Assembly: GCF_003473485.1 (NCBI RefSeq)
Contig: NC_053045.1
Span: forward strand, 62,435,994-62,499,993
Reading direction: 5' to 3'
DNA: 64,000 nt
From: Medicago truncatula
Lineage: Eukaryota; Streptophyta; Magnoliopsida; Fabales; Fabaceae
The notes under the pieces were generated by a model. That model saw nothing but the letters and a program-made list of their open reading frames with translations. It made no database searches and was not told the origin of the DNA. This document shows positions 23,695 through 35,247 of the stretch, piece by piece. Each line of letters starts with the position of its first letter. The stretch's first letter is position 1. Position numbers and translations under genes: made by a program.

Positions 23695-24576
23695 GTGTAA
23701 ATAGTCAATTTCCCTTCTGAAATTGTAAGTTTCGTCAATTACCCCATCGAAATTAACAAAACTTCAATTACCTTCCTGAAATTGCATAACGTTAATCAAT
23801 TTACCCCTCTGTCAAATTTTTCTGTTAATTGTTTACGGTTATGATCAAATACCCCCCTAAAATTTTGCACTTATGTGCAAATGCCCCATAAACTTAAAAA
23901 TTTAGATTTTTTTTCTTACAAAAAATCATACATTTAGTTCTTCAAGTAGTATATTATACCTATTGTCGTAAAAATTCTATTCACAAGAAAATGAATGAAT
24001 ATATGCCAAAGAAATCATGGTTTTGTCATGTGCAGCATTTTCATTCATATTTCATATTTCATATTTATCAACAAACATTGTTTCTTCTTCCTTCTGCAAT
24101 ATTAACATATGGACACACAATTATCAAAGACTTGTGTACTTTATGACTACATACTCTAACATAATTACAAACTTGTGTAAAAAAGTCTTCTATATATGTA
24201 TATATTTAAAACACATGAGAGTAACATACATTCCATAAAGATTTATATGACCAATAGCTGCATAAACATACATTCCATACATATTTATAGGATCAATAAT
24301 TGTTAATTTGTTTGCCATTAATATCTTTTGAGTCAAGGATAAAAAAAAATATAAATTTTTAAGTTTAGGGGGCATTTTGCACATAAGTGCAAAATTTCAG
24401 AGGGGGGGGGGGGGGGGGGTCTTTGATCATAACCGTAAACAGTTAATAGAAAAATTTGACGAAGGGGGTAAATTGATTAACGTTATGCAATTTCAGGGAG
24501 GTAATTGATGTTTTGTTAATTTCAGGGGGTAATTGACGAAACCTACAATTTCAGGAGAAAAATTGACTATTTACTC
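23695..24576. mobile_element. 882-bp Mutator-like (MULE) non-autonomous element with long inverted repeats
   Basis: Left arm about 23695-23915 and right arm about 24340-24576 are inverted copies: GTGTAAATAGTCAATTT against AAATTGACTATTTACTC, and so on for about 220 bp, including the CATAACGTTAATCAATTTAC and GCACTTATGTGCAAA blocks. The perfect 9-bp direct repeat GATTATATT flanks it at 23686-23694 and 24577-24585, the target duplication size of Mutator elements. The core (about 23916-24340) holds no transposase. The right arm has a run of 18 G (24402-24419) where the left arm has only six C. Confidence 0.88.
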
Positions 24577-24585
24577 GATTATATT

Positions 24586-25736
24586 TCATCTTGTAGATAA
24601 GGAACTCAAAATTTAATATTATACTTTCATCTATTATACATTAAAACTTCGAGGTGAAATTTATTTGACGAGAAGTGAACATGATTGTTCATAAGCTTGA
24701 CAGGGGGATCTATTCTTATCACCATTTATTCTCTCTCCAAGATTTATCCTTTTTGTATTGGCCTTTTCTTAATTAATTATACCACTTAAGTTGCTTTTGG
24801 TAAAAAAAAATTAAAATTACAATTAAAACTAACTACTAACATTTGCCAATAAAAAAACTAAATTAATGTATAATATAATTTGTAATTTGCCAATAACAAA
24901 TTACCCTTGCAAGAATATCATATTTAATTTTTTAAAAAATTAATATTCCTATTTTTGTAAATTTTATTAATTATTTTATATATAATTATTTTAAAATCAT
25001 ACGTGTTTTCTGTTTGACTAAAATCATACATATTTTTAACATTAAGTTATTAACTATTAAAATATTTATAATTTAATATCAAATTATATTTTTTTATATT
25101 TTAAAAGATTTTAATTTTTTGTTTCAAATTATATTTTATAAGAGTAGTAAATTATACCCTTAAAAAAAAAAGAGTAGTAAATTATTTATTTTCTTATCAC
25201 ATCTTGGTGATATCTACACAACTCATAATTTAGATAAGCATTTCAAGTAATTAGTCAAGATAAAGTGAATTTCAAAACTAGTTTATGTCATTAAATAGTA
25301 GACCGAAAAAATACATAATATTGTTATCCTATGGTAAATTCTTATAAAAATATATTCTTTTAATGCATTAAAATTTTCAAAATTTAATTTTTTAAATTTA
25401 AAATCTTTAAATAAGAATAATTTTCAAATTTATAATCCTTATAGAAATGTCTCATAAAATAAAATAAAAACAAAGTTAAGAATGACCCCACAAATATCCA
25501 TTTGAATATACAGGTGTCTGCCAACACACGCACAACACAGCAGTAAAATATTTCGTGAAGGGACCCACCCATTCATGCTTTTCCTTTCAATTCAACTAAT
25601 TTCTTACGCGTTCGCTTTCATAACACATTAACCTTCTTTCTCCTTCACCCTCTTTCTTCTCATTACGTCCTTTTCCGTTAGGGTTTTGTGTTCTGTGTTA
25701 TTCCTTCGATTTCTTCTCCGTTGACTCTAAATTTTG
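24586..25736. other. AT-rich intergenic stretch upstream of the ASG1-like gene
   Basis: Very AT-rich up to about 25480, then a more balanced leader region with TC-rich tracts (25580-25730) that is probably the promoter and 5' UTR of the gene at 25737. No gene seen. Confidence 0.45.
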
Positions 25737-28700
25737 ATGGTTCGGTTTATGGGTTCTAAGAATCCCCGTTCTCAATGGGAATCGTCTTCTGCTACTTCCT
25801 CCATTTCCCCCAAATTTGAGATCGAGGATTCCATTCAAGATCAACATGCTCCTCTCAACAAGCGTCACAAAGTTTGTTATCTCTCTCTTTCTCTAAACTA
25901 ATAATATTCTTTCAATTATTATATATTATTGTAGTTTGATTTCAGCTTTTTATGAGTCGTAATTGATTCTAGAGTTCTAAAATTTGTTTTGAATTTTGAT
26001 ATGTTTGAATCTTCTAGTTGAATTTGCTTTGCAATTTAGAATTTTTGATTTTTTATTCAACACGTAAATTTTGTAGAATCAATTCATTCAAAATCATATT
26101 TTTAAGCTAAACACACACTTAATAAATAATGTTATACTTTTATTTTGGGACTTCTTTTTCTCATTATGGTTCTGCGTTTTCTTTAGGCTACTAATGATAT
26201 ACTTAATGAGCCCAGCCCTTTGGGTTTAAGTCTCAGGAAGAGCCCTTCACTGTTAGATTTGATACAAATGACGCTTTGTCAAGAAAATTCAGTTAATGCA
26301 AATACTGCAAATGATAATTTAAACTCTAAAGCGAACAAGAACGGTCGTGCTTCAGTTGAAAAGCTGAAGGCTTCAAATTTCCCAGCTACACATTTAAAAA
26401 TTGGTTCATGGGAGGTACGTTCGAGATTCTGCACGTGGTTTTGTGTTTTGGGAAATTTATGTTTTTCTATGAATTTAAGTCATGTCAATGATGTCCTTAT
26501 TGCAGTATAAATCAAAATATGAAGGTGACTTAGTGGCAAAGTGTTACTTTGCCAAACAGAAGCTTGTTTGGGAAGTTCTTGAGGGTGAGCTGAAAAGTAA
26601 AATAGAAATTCAATGGTCCGACATCAGTCAACTTAAAGCCAATTGTCCTGATGATGGACCTAGCACATTGACCTTAATGGTAATTTAATTCTCTAAACAC
26701 ACGTAATTATGCGTGGATAATTGTCCCGTGTTCAATGATTTATGAATGATATTGTGAATTGCAGGTTGCCAGACAGCCTCTTTTCTTCAGGGAGACTAAT
26801 CCTCAACCTAGAAAGCACACACTGTGGCAGTCAACGACAGATTTTACCGGTGGACAGGCCAGCATACATAGGTATATTCTTTTTACTGCTGTCCTCTGAT
26901 ATGTGGATGTGTGCTCAACTGTCATCCATTCATAATCACATAGATTTAAAAGAACATTACTTTTGTTGGTTTGTCATAATCTGAGTAGGAGAATCAGCAT
27001 TTGACCCCTATGTAAAATATTAGAGATTGATTTTCAAATGGGATATTGAGAGAATGTTGTCAAATAACAGCAATATAACTTGTTGAAATCGTTGAAAAGG
27101 AGTGGTCTGGTTAAATTTGTTTATAGTATCTGTGGAATTTAGGTGACTCCTTTTTTGCACAAACATTTCTGAATTATTGTATTAAGATTTATTTGGTCAA
27201 GTTTATTATTTTTTTACTTTGCATTGTTTGTCACTGTATGTTTATGTCCTATTCCATCTTGCTTGGCTCTTGTTTAGTTATATTTATGCCCGTTTCCATT
27301 TGTTTAGTGTAGAGAAACATATTTGGAAAGTGATGTGTTGCTATCTGCTTTGCTCTTCTTAGAAAAAATTGGGTCAAAATTTGTTTTCGAAGAAATTATC
27401 ATGATTTGATTTTAGTAGTGTCTTTTCTTTCCATGATTTTTTTTGCTTCTGCCCTTATTTGAAGTCAAATAGCTGGTGGATTTAAGTGATAATACTTTTA
27501 ATGCGGTGACACGCATAATTATCAAAGAGCTCCTAATAAAATTCTGTATTAGGAAAAATTTACTCATTTATGTTTAAATGGTTGTTTGTCACATGATTAT
27601 TTGCGTATTTGGTAGAAATCTTCAAAATAGTTTTTGCAATACAATGATATGGAGAGATCCCCAACTCAAAAGCAAACAAACTATTTGTTGCTAACTAGTT
27701 GAGTTTAGTCTTTTTATCGTTCATTAATTGCATGTTTAATTTTAGTCATCAGTAACATTAAAACGGAATAGCTATCTCGGTTTAGTCTTTTTAGAATCAT
27801 TGAAGAGATTTGATCTTTTTATTTTTAGTTTAATAGGGCTATGGTCGTTCAAATGAATCATATTTTTAATAGTGTTATGGTCGTTCAAATGAATCATATT
27901 GTTGTACCATACATTCTAACCTGCTGCTGGTTGTATCATTAATTAGCTTGCTTATTGTGATTATCAAGTTTCTTAGTGATTGAAAGCAGACACACTTCTA
28001 ATATTTGTATATTTTATGTCCTGTTCCATCTTGTGATTTTATAACTTCTAGGCGGCATGTTTTGCAATGTGAACAAGGACTGTTGATCAAGCATTATGAA
28101 AAGCTCGTCCAGTGTAACGATCGTCTTAAGTTCTTAAGCCAACAGCCAGAGATAATGGTTGATTCACCTCATTTTGATCCACGATCCGCTGCTATTGAGA
28201 ACCCTCACAATCTAAAAGATTGTGATTTGCATCAAGGCAATGGATCAGCTGTCTCTTGTTTTCAGAACATGGGATCTCCTCATTCATCTCTGTCACCATC
28301 ATTTACGACTGAGCACAGCGATCCTTCTGCTATTACCTTAGATAGTGTGCCCTGCGAAGCACCTTCCTCCAGTTCAGGTAATATAAGAACTTGGCTCTGA
28401 TTTTGATTGTGTTACATAAGGGGTATTCACTTGTGTTCAATGCTTAAATTTTAAATTTTAATGCACTTTTTCTTTTGAGCATTTCTTCTTTGCTTGTTGG
28501 TTAATGATTGAAAATTTATCAATGGAAAGGATGAGGCATTACTTTGAAAATCAAGTAGTAGATGCTATACTATTTCTGGTTATTGATCCGCCTCTTAGGA
28601 TCATCATGTTTAATGTTGAAAGTCATAAACTTCAACTGTTAATTCCAAGTAAAATATCAATAAAATATAAAACAACATGATGTGTGTTCCAAGAAGCATA

Positions 28701-29498
28701 GATTATGAAATTCTCTTCTAAAATTTGTCAAATGAGTATAATATAAAATCTATGATGACTCTGCAAATCTGTCATTGTTGTTTTGGCATGTTAATTTCAT
28801 CAATAATTCAATATGCTTAACTTGTTGAATATCGTGTTTATCAGTAGAAGTTTTGTCCGTGCAGCATCTACATGGCTTCATAATAATGAACTTAAACTAA
28901 CTGTTCATTTTATTTTTGCCTTTATTTATTAATGTGTTTTGGTTTCTAAAGTTGACTTTTATTTCCATATGCAACAGAAGCGATGTATAATTCTGAAGCT
29001 GATTCAAAGGGATCAAGAAACTGGGATCAAATAAAACTGCCTGGGCTCCGTCCTTCTATGTCAATGAGCGATTTTCTTGGCCACATTGAACATCACATTT
29101 CCAAAGAAATGGCTTCAGGGGATCCTTCCTTTTCTGCTGAAAGATTGGAGTACCAGCAAATGATGGATGGCATTACACAGCATCTGCTTAACGACAATCA
29201 GGTTACAACAGACTCTGATGAAAAATCACTTATGTCAAGGGTAAATTCTCTACGCTGTCTCTTACAAATGGATCCCCCAGCAGTGCCCAATTCACATGAC
29301 AACACGGGCTTTATTGAAGGACCTAATGATGCAAAAGTCAACATAGATATCAAGGCTACTGAAGAGAACTCGAGAGATGTTTATGGTGGCAATCCGGCAC
29401 CAGGCATGTCGAGGAAAGACTCATTTGGAGATTTGCTTCTTAGTCTTCCTCGAATTGCATCTCTTCCAAAATTCTTGTTTGACATATCAGAAGATTAG
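25737..29498 (+). CDS. ASG1: ASG1-like protein (TRF2/HOY1 PH-like domain family), intact, six exons
   Basis: Exons: 25737-25871, 26187-26414, 26506-26679, 26765-26871, 28052-28377 and 28978-29498, all GT-AG and in frame, 496 residues. After a serine-rich leader with LNKRHK comes the conserved block: KASNFPATHLKIGSWEYKSK, EGDLVAKCYFAKQKLVWEVL, SKIEIQWSDISQLKANCPDD, VARQPLFFRETNPQPRKHTL and WQSTTDFTGGQASIHRRHVL. This is the plant domain I know as TRF2/HOY1 PH-like. The C-terminal half is serine-rich and ends RKDSFGDLLLSLPRIASLPK. From memory the Arabidopsis relatives are ASG1 (ALTERED SEED GERMINATION 1, At2g24100) and At4g30780. ASG1 is a plant-specific protein linked to ABA and salt responses; its molecular job is not established. 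Two decayed copies lie downstream at 38640-41882 and 45658-47313. Confidence 0.88.
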
Positions 29499-30889
29499 TC
29501 CCAATTTGGGAATTTCAGAATGTTCAAGTAGTGTATAAAAAGCTTAATTTTTTTTCTTCATAGGAGGCACTAGCATTTGGAAATTATTTTAATGAAGAAT
29601 CTTGGTGCAACCCGTGTAAAAACATTTCTATGTGTTTTAGTTCTTTATTTTTTGCTTTTTCACTGAGTCTCATTGATAGCTGTCTACCTTCAAGTAAACT
29701 ATGTTTACCTTGTTAAACATCCGGGTATGTGGATTTAGATACTCGTATTGCTTTGTTAAGGATGGCATTGTTTTGTTGTTATTGGTGATGTTATGGATGT
29801 CACTTTTCTTCCCGTTGTTCTACATAATGTTAACAATATTTGTTCAAAAAAAAATAATGTTAACAATATGAGTAAAATACTATTCCCTTTGTCCCACAAT
29901 CTAATTTATTTTTAGTGAATAGCACGAGTTAAGAAATATACTTAGTTTGAGGAATTGATAGGTTGAGCGGGTTTGAACACAGGACCTCATGTGTGAGTTT
30001 TAGTGATGTTTACCACTTTGTTTATGGACAAAAATATATACACTTAATTTTGTTGGTATTATAAAAAAAAAAAGAGAAATATGTTTTTGGTCCTTATAAA
30101 TATATCAAATTTTCGTTTTAGTTCCTCTAAAATTTTCCTCTGACTTTTAGTCCCTACAAAATTTTCAATCACAATTTTTGGTCTCTATTTTTAAGTTTTT
30201 AATAAAATTGTGAAGAAATGTGTAGTAATATTGCAAAATTTTCTCCCAATTTTTTTTTTTAAAACTATATATGATTTTCTAACCGAAAAAAAATATAAAA
30301 ATTCATATTTAATTCATACTTTGTTAAAAAATTCTATCTTTTTTAACAAATTCTTATAATATTATACACTTTTCTTTAAATTTTTATTAAAAAATGTGAA
30401 TTCTGTAAATGAAAAAGGGAAAATGGAAAATTTTTGAGGATTAAAAATCTAAAAAAAATTAGAGGGTGTAAAAAAATTCACTTTTTAAAATTCTTATTTA
30501 TTAATTCAGTTAATAATTAGTAGTATAAAAAAGACAAATTACAAATTTACAACAGTTGGTATGATTTTGCCAATAAAAAATCGATAAGGTAAGAGTCAGT
30601 AAGAAAATTATTTGTGAAAGAGACTAATAAATAGCTAAATGTATAACAAAAATAGAGTAATGTTATTTGTACATTCATTTTAAGATAATTTGACAAATGT
30701 TTTCTTATCCCTTATCCCTTATGTGACAACTTGACAAACTGTATAAAAATGATCTTAAAATAACTGTACAAATATTATTTATCCTAAAATTAATCAACAG
30801 TATTGTTTCATTGATAATCTGAAATGACATCTCAAAATGCAATATTGTGGAATGAAAGCTTAATTTGTTATGTGCATACTCTCTAAAAA
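29499..30889. other. Intergenic stretch after the ASG1-like gene
   Basis: Holds the 3' UTR of the ASG1-like gene (the segment ATTGCTTTGTTAAGGATGG near 29746 recurs after both decayed copies). Then comes AT-rich DNA with a repeat-like tract near 30075-30200 rich in GGTCCTTATAAAT and TTTTAGTCCCT, typical of one end of a dispersed MITE. Its opposite end is not clear. Confidence 0.4.
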
Positions 30890-31499
30890 ATATTGTGCGT
30901 GTTAACAAATCTTCTGCATAAACAAACTAAATTATTTTTTCAAAACCATCATTTCATCAACATGTTCTGCTACAATTTCGTATCTAAATTTAACTCTCAT
31001 CTTGACCAACCATCTCTACTCTTATACTTGGCTGAACCCCTAATAAAGAAGTTCTATATTTTCTTTCTGGCAAAAGGTTTGAGAATAAAGTCAAATTAGA
31101 TTGGTCAAATCCATTTACACACGATGCCTATTTTCCTATTTTTGGTCATGGTAGCCTTAATGGCACACTGTGTCTCCATGAATGTTGTGTTGATGACAAA
31201 CATGTATTGTGGAACCCAGCTACCCACAAATTTACGGTCATTCCTCATAGTCCGGTTGAGTCAATCGAGTCTCTTGTCCCAGATATTCTTGAGCATTTTA
31301 TTAGTTTTAGTGTTGTTTCTTATCTTCAAGGATTTGGGTATGACTCTGTTATAGATGACTATAAGTTAATTCGTTATGTATGTTTTGTATATGATGTCCA
31401 CAATTCTCCATTGGAACAAAATTTGGTAGATAAAGAAGGGGGTCCTACTACACGGATAATAATATACAAGGAAAACATTCTTCCCATTGGAAGAATGTA
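30890..31499 (+). pseudogene. Truncated F-box protein relic (F-box-associated domain only)
   Basis: The last part (31207-31499) is open: VLWNPATHKFTVIPHSP, GFGYDSVIDDYKLIRYVC and the end RIIIYKENILPIGRM. This parallels VLWNPSTNTIKLIPPTP, GFGYDELINDYKLICYVC and RIIIYKESISPIGG in the intact F-box gene at 35248-36465 on the other strand. Upstream, PSLLLYLAEPLIKKFYIFF near 31003-31060 resembles the paralogue in another frame. The F-box itself and the middle of the associated domain are missing: the text jumps from the YVC block to the C-terminus. It is a dead, internally deleted copy; it could also be mis-annotated as a small gene. Confidence 0.7.
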
Positions 31500-31611
31500 A
31501 TTAATTGTTTTTCTTGTTGTCTCAAGAGGTACATGATTGGGATATTACCTTGTATACAAGGTAAGGTGGCTTGTCAAATTGATTGATTGTGTCGGATTTA
31601 TGAAAGTGGTC

Positions 31612-32565
31612 AAGCACACTTTAGCAGATCTCAGATTTTTATGATTCAAGGATTGAATGGAAATAAGAACATAACTGTGCTCATTGTTTTTGTGGGATAG
31701 ACAAGGGTTGCTGTTAAGGTGCTGAATGATTGTGAAGATATATGGTGGATACGTGGGATATGGTTCTGTTGTAGGAACATATTTGTTACAGGTACTGAGA
31801 GGTGAGCAGTCACATACTGATAGAAGATACAATATTCGCATCCTTGCAGGCTGAGGCGGAAACAGTGCTTTGCTGCAAGCTGCATTGATGGAGACTGGAG
31901 CCACAGATGATGAGAGCATTAAACTATGAAATAATGTATTTTATTTATAATAGCAGTTATGGCAGTTATTGTGTAAGTTATTATGTACTGTGTGTGAATA
32001 AAAATAAAAGGGAAACCACGGGCTGTTATGGGTTATTCTGAAAACTATTAAAAAGTGGTTATTTGGGAGGGGAGAGAACCAAGACTCTCGAATTTCTTGT
32101 GTAATCCAATTCTATCAACAATAAAAGTAAATTATTACTATTAAATCTCTATTTGATACCAGTTTCTATTATAACAGTCTGTTGGGAATAGAAGAAATAT
32201 GGTTGCATCATGCTCAAGCACACTAAAACAGATATCAGACTCCTATGATTTGAGGATTGTGATGTCTCACCTCTCAAGGCTAAAGAGATTTAGAATGTCA
32301 AGGCATAGTTCTAACGCCCTGCAATCTATCCACTTTAGTTTGGGAAGCACTTCATTTCACATGTGTCTTTCTTAACTGTAATGGACTATTTATTTAGGTT
32401 AGAAAATCGAGCAACTTTTCATAATGCTCAGCTATTCACTGTTACTTATTGGTGTCTTTGGTTCTGCATTCTCCAAATTAAATCTATGCATCATTTTATC
32501 AGGCAACACTTGTGCTGATTGTGTTTGTGGGATGATTAAGGTGCTTATTGATTGTGGAAATATAT
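31612..32565. repeat. Diverged two-part direct repeat split by an insertion
   Basis: TCAAGCACACTTTAGCAGAT at about 31609 recurs as TCAAGCACACTAAAACAGAT at about 32214. GTGCTCATTGTTTTTGTGGG at about 31677 recurs as GTGCTGATTGTGTTTGTGGG at about 32513. The order is the same and the copies are about 600-840 bp apart. Between them lies LTR-like sequence (31908-32174). No gene is recognised in this interval. Confidence 0.5.
31908..32174 (+). mobile_element. Possible LTR of a copia-type retrotransposon, remnant
   Basis: Begins TGATGAGAGC and ends ATTATAACA, so it has the TG...CA ends of an LTR. It carries a late AATAAAAG signal after a TTCTTGTGTAATCC stretch. A purine-rich segment sits just before it. 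No coding region or second LTR is nearby, so it would be a solo or truncated fossil. The family call is weak. Confidence 0.3.
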
Positions 32566-32999
32566 AATATCTGCTTAATTGTATAATAATTAGAATTGAG
32601 TAACAGGATCTATTATAATGTTGAAGCGGTGGGAATGGAATGCTGAGATTTCGGCAGTTTTTGCTGACATTGTGTGTCTTAGCACCACTAGTGCTTCTTT
32701 ACTGATCAAATATTTTTCCTTTTGCATAAAGAAAAAAGTTAGCTTAATGATGGATGCATATTATTTTACTTGGGTATTTACAAATTCTAAAGACACAAAT
32801 TTGCATAACATGGATGCTGCATCTAATGTATATTTGGGGTAAAAGATATTTTTTTTGGTGTTACAAAAGCTAACAATCTGAGCCAAGATTGTGGGAAAAA
32901 AACAATCAAATACTTTATTGTGCTCAAATTGTTGTCATTCGTAACTTCAGTGAAAATTGTCTATTTCTCCTCAAATTGTTGTAATTTGTGCTCTCTGCA

Positions 33000-33480
33000 G
33001 GTTGGAAAGCACAACATCAAATCATTGGCTTTTAAAGGCAATAATCCTCAAAGTTGGTCTTCCTATGGCAGTTACTTTAGCTGGTTTCGTGATTCATCCT
33101 TGCTTTGGTCATGGCAAAGAAAAGCCTATCTAAACCAATCTTCTTTATCAACAAATGAAAGCCAAGGCACCTGAAAACATACCAGCAGAAGCATAAACAT
33201 GAAGAGTCGTCACAGCCTTGCTACTATGGAAGATGAAAGAGCAAGAATCTCATTAAGGTGAAATCTAAAACATGTTGCCAATGGAGGCTGCTTGTGTTGA
33301 CTTTTTGGATACGGAAGTTTCATGATGATTGAGCATTTGAATAAATCAAAGGCACATATCCGTTTGTCTAAGAAGAAGGCTTTGAAGATCAAAGGTGAAG
33401 AGGAAGAATCAACGAGTTAAAGGATGAGGGAATAAGAGCTGCAAAAGTCATTGTATGACTTGCAGGATTTGACAGCATAG
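33000..33480 (+). pseudogene. Relic of an actin-binding / CHUP1-like coiled-coil protein gene
   Basis: Reading across frames gives AIILKVGLPMAVTLAGFV near 33039-33092, like the hydrophobic N-terminal anchor of plant CHUP1-like/AR791 proteins. It is followed by NMLPMEAACVDFLDTEVS near 33270-33323, HIRLSKKKALKIKGEEEE near 33355-33408 and SLYDLQDLT near 33449-33475. These keep the order of the coiled-coil region of that family. Stops and frame changes lie between the pieces and most of the protein is absent, with no introns left, so it is a heavily reduced pseudogene. The family assignment is from memory of related sequences and is moderate. Confidence 0.45.
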
Positions 33481-34764
33481 ATGTAAAGAAACATCAATAC
33501 TACTCTGCAGAACCTGACAGCACAAAGGCAAAGGGAAAACTACACACTACTTTGCGGAATTTGAGATTGATAAAAAATCTGTACAGTAGTACTATTAGGT
33601 CATTGTAAAATTGATACATACTGAACCGTATTTTCATTGTAAAATATTCTTTTTTTATTCAAGTTTGTAACTCTTTTTGGACATAATGAATTGAGATTCT
33701 ATGTTTTATTACAATTCTTTTTCTCTATTTTGTTTCGTTTCGAAGACGCAACAAGTTTCAAAGAAACCAACAAACTTTGATTCAAACAAACAATATCATA
33801 CAACTTCCACGATACAGGCATATTCTAATAGGAAACAAAACAAGCAATATCAATTTATCCATAATAACTTCATTCAAAGTAACCAACAAACTTTAAATGT
33901 TTCTATCATTCTTTTATCCAGAACGAAAGTAAAATATCATGCGAGTAGTGTATCATTTACCACCGATTACTGAATGTACATGTAGAAATCAAGCTCATGA
34001 GTTGTTTCTTACATCTTACAACTGGTAAGTCACACACCGAGAATGAATAATCTCATGTTAGATTTTCATATGACAAGGTTGAGTGGATTTAACTAAGTAG
34101 AATGGAGATAAATATTTATCTGTACTGCACTAAAAACAGAATAATGTTCATTCTATGCTATGTTTATTGTAAGATCACCCAATGAAAATTATTTGAAGCA
34201 GCCACCGCAGAGCCATTGGATTTAAGTGAAAAACAGTTTGAATTCTATAGTAACTGCAGAGAATCTAAACACACATTTCAAATCTAACAACTTATACCTT
34301 AAGCATATTAAAACTGAAAATTAAATCAAAGATCAGAACATATTGCTCCTATGAATCAGAATCTAGTCAAACTAAAGGGAAATCTTTGATCCCAATTCAT
34401 CACTCAAACTATCCTCTCAATGAACAAGATTGTGTCATTCCTTCCAGTTCATCAATCAAAAGTCAAAACTATCCTCTCAATGTATAAAACCAGTCGTTCT
34501 CAAAACCTAAACCATGTTTAAGGCATAATATAATTTGGGAATAAAAAAAAGCTCCAATTGACACATGGAAATTTGTATTATTAAGAAGTAGGAAAGTACT
34601 CTACTCCCTCAGAAATGAAATACAAGCAAACATGGTTCCTAAAAAATATCTGGTCTTAATTTTAAATCACATAATCAACTTTTCACATACCACTTTTGCT
34701 TATATTTCATTCCGTAATAACTGTGTAATTGGATGTGCATTTTGGAGATGCATGCATTATCATA
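33481..34764. other. Intergenic stretch, no gene seen
   Basis: AT-rich; contains CAAACTTT/ACCAACAAAC low-complexity tracts (33740-33900). The open frame at 33701-33973 is low-complexity N/Q/S-rich and I do not call it a gene. Confidence 0.4.
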
Positions 34765-34857
34765 TTTTTTTTTTTCTCGGTGGTGTCCGGGGTTTGAACC
34801 CCGGACCTTGCATATATTATGCATTTTGTCCCAACCAACTGAGCTAAGCTCACTAGG
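34765..34857 (-). mobile_element. tRNA-derived SINE, minus strand, shortened
   Basis: Reverse reading begins with AGTGAGCTTAGCTCAGTTGG (A box) and has the B box GGGGTTCAAACCCCGG, ending in a poly-A run. It lacks the CTAGCCACTGGGCTAC body of the SINE at 5298, so it is a shortened member. Confidence 0.7.
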
Positions 34858-35247
34858 ACGCACTATCATATTTCATCAAAGCTATATATGGCTTGTATTA
34901 AGTTCAAGTTTTTGTGATTTCAGCCAAGCACAAATAGTTAGCCATTTGTTAGTAACAGAAATTCAGCTACAAGAATAGAGATATCACTGGCAGAATGTAA
35001 AGAAAGTTAATGTAGAAATTTGTTGCTCACAAGGAAAAATTTAAATTCTTTTGATATAGAAACCACATAAGTTTGCAAATAAAATGAGAGTAACCATTCA
35101 AAATAAAAATGCTAAAGTAAGATCAAGTAGTTTCTTAGTTCAATTAAAATTAATTGTGACAAACACAATTGACGAGTCACTTTGTCTACAAGGTAATACC
35201 CCAAATAACCACAATCATATAATTCTTTGTGTAAACAAGAATAACAA

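Noticed and set aside
24402-24419. Telomere-like or designed G-quadruplex signal
   Set aside because: It is a plain homopolymer inside a transposon arm, better explained by slippage or a sequencing artefact.
33701-33973. 90-residue N/Q/S-rich plus-strand frame
   Set aside because: Low-complexity repeats (ACCAACAAAC) and no conserved pattern.
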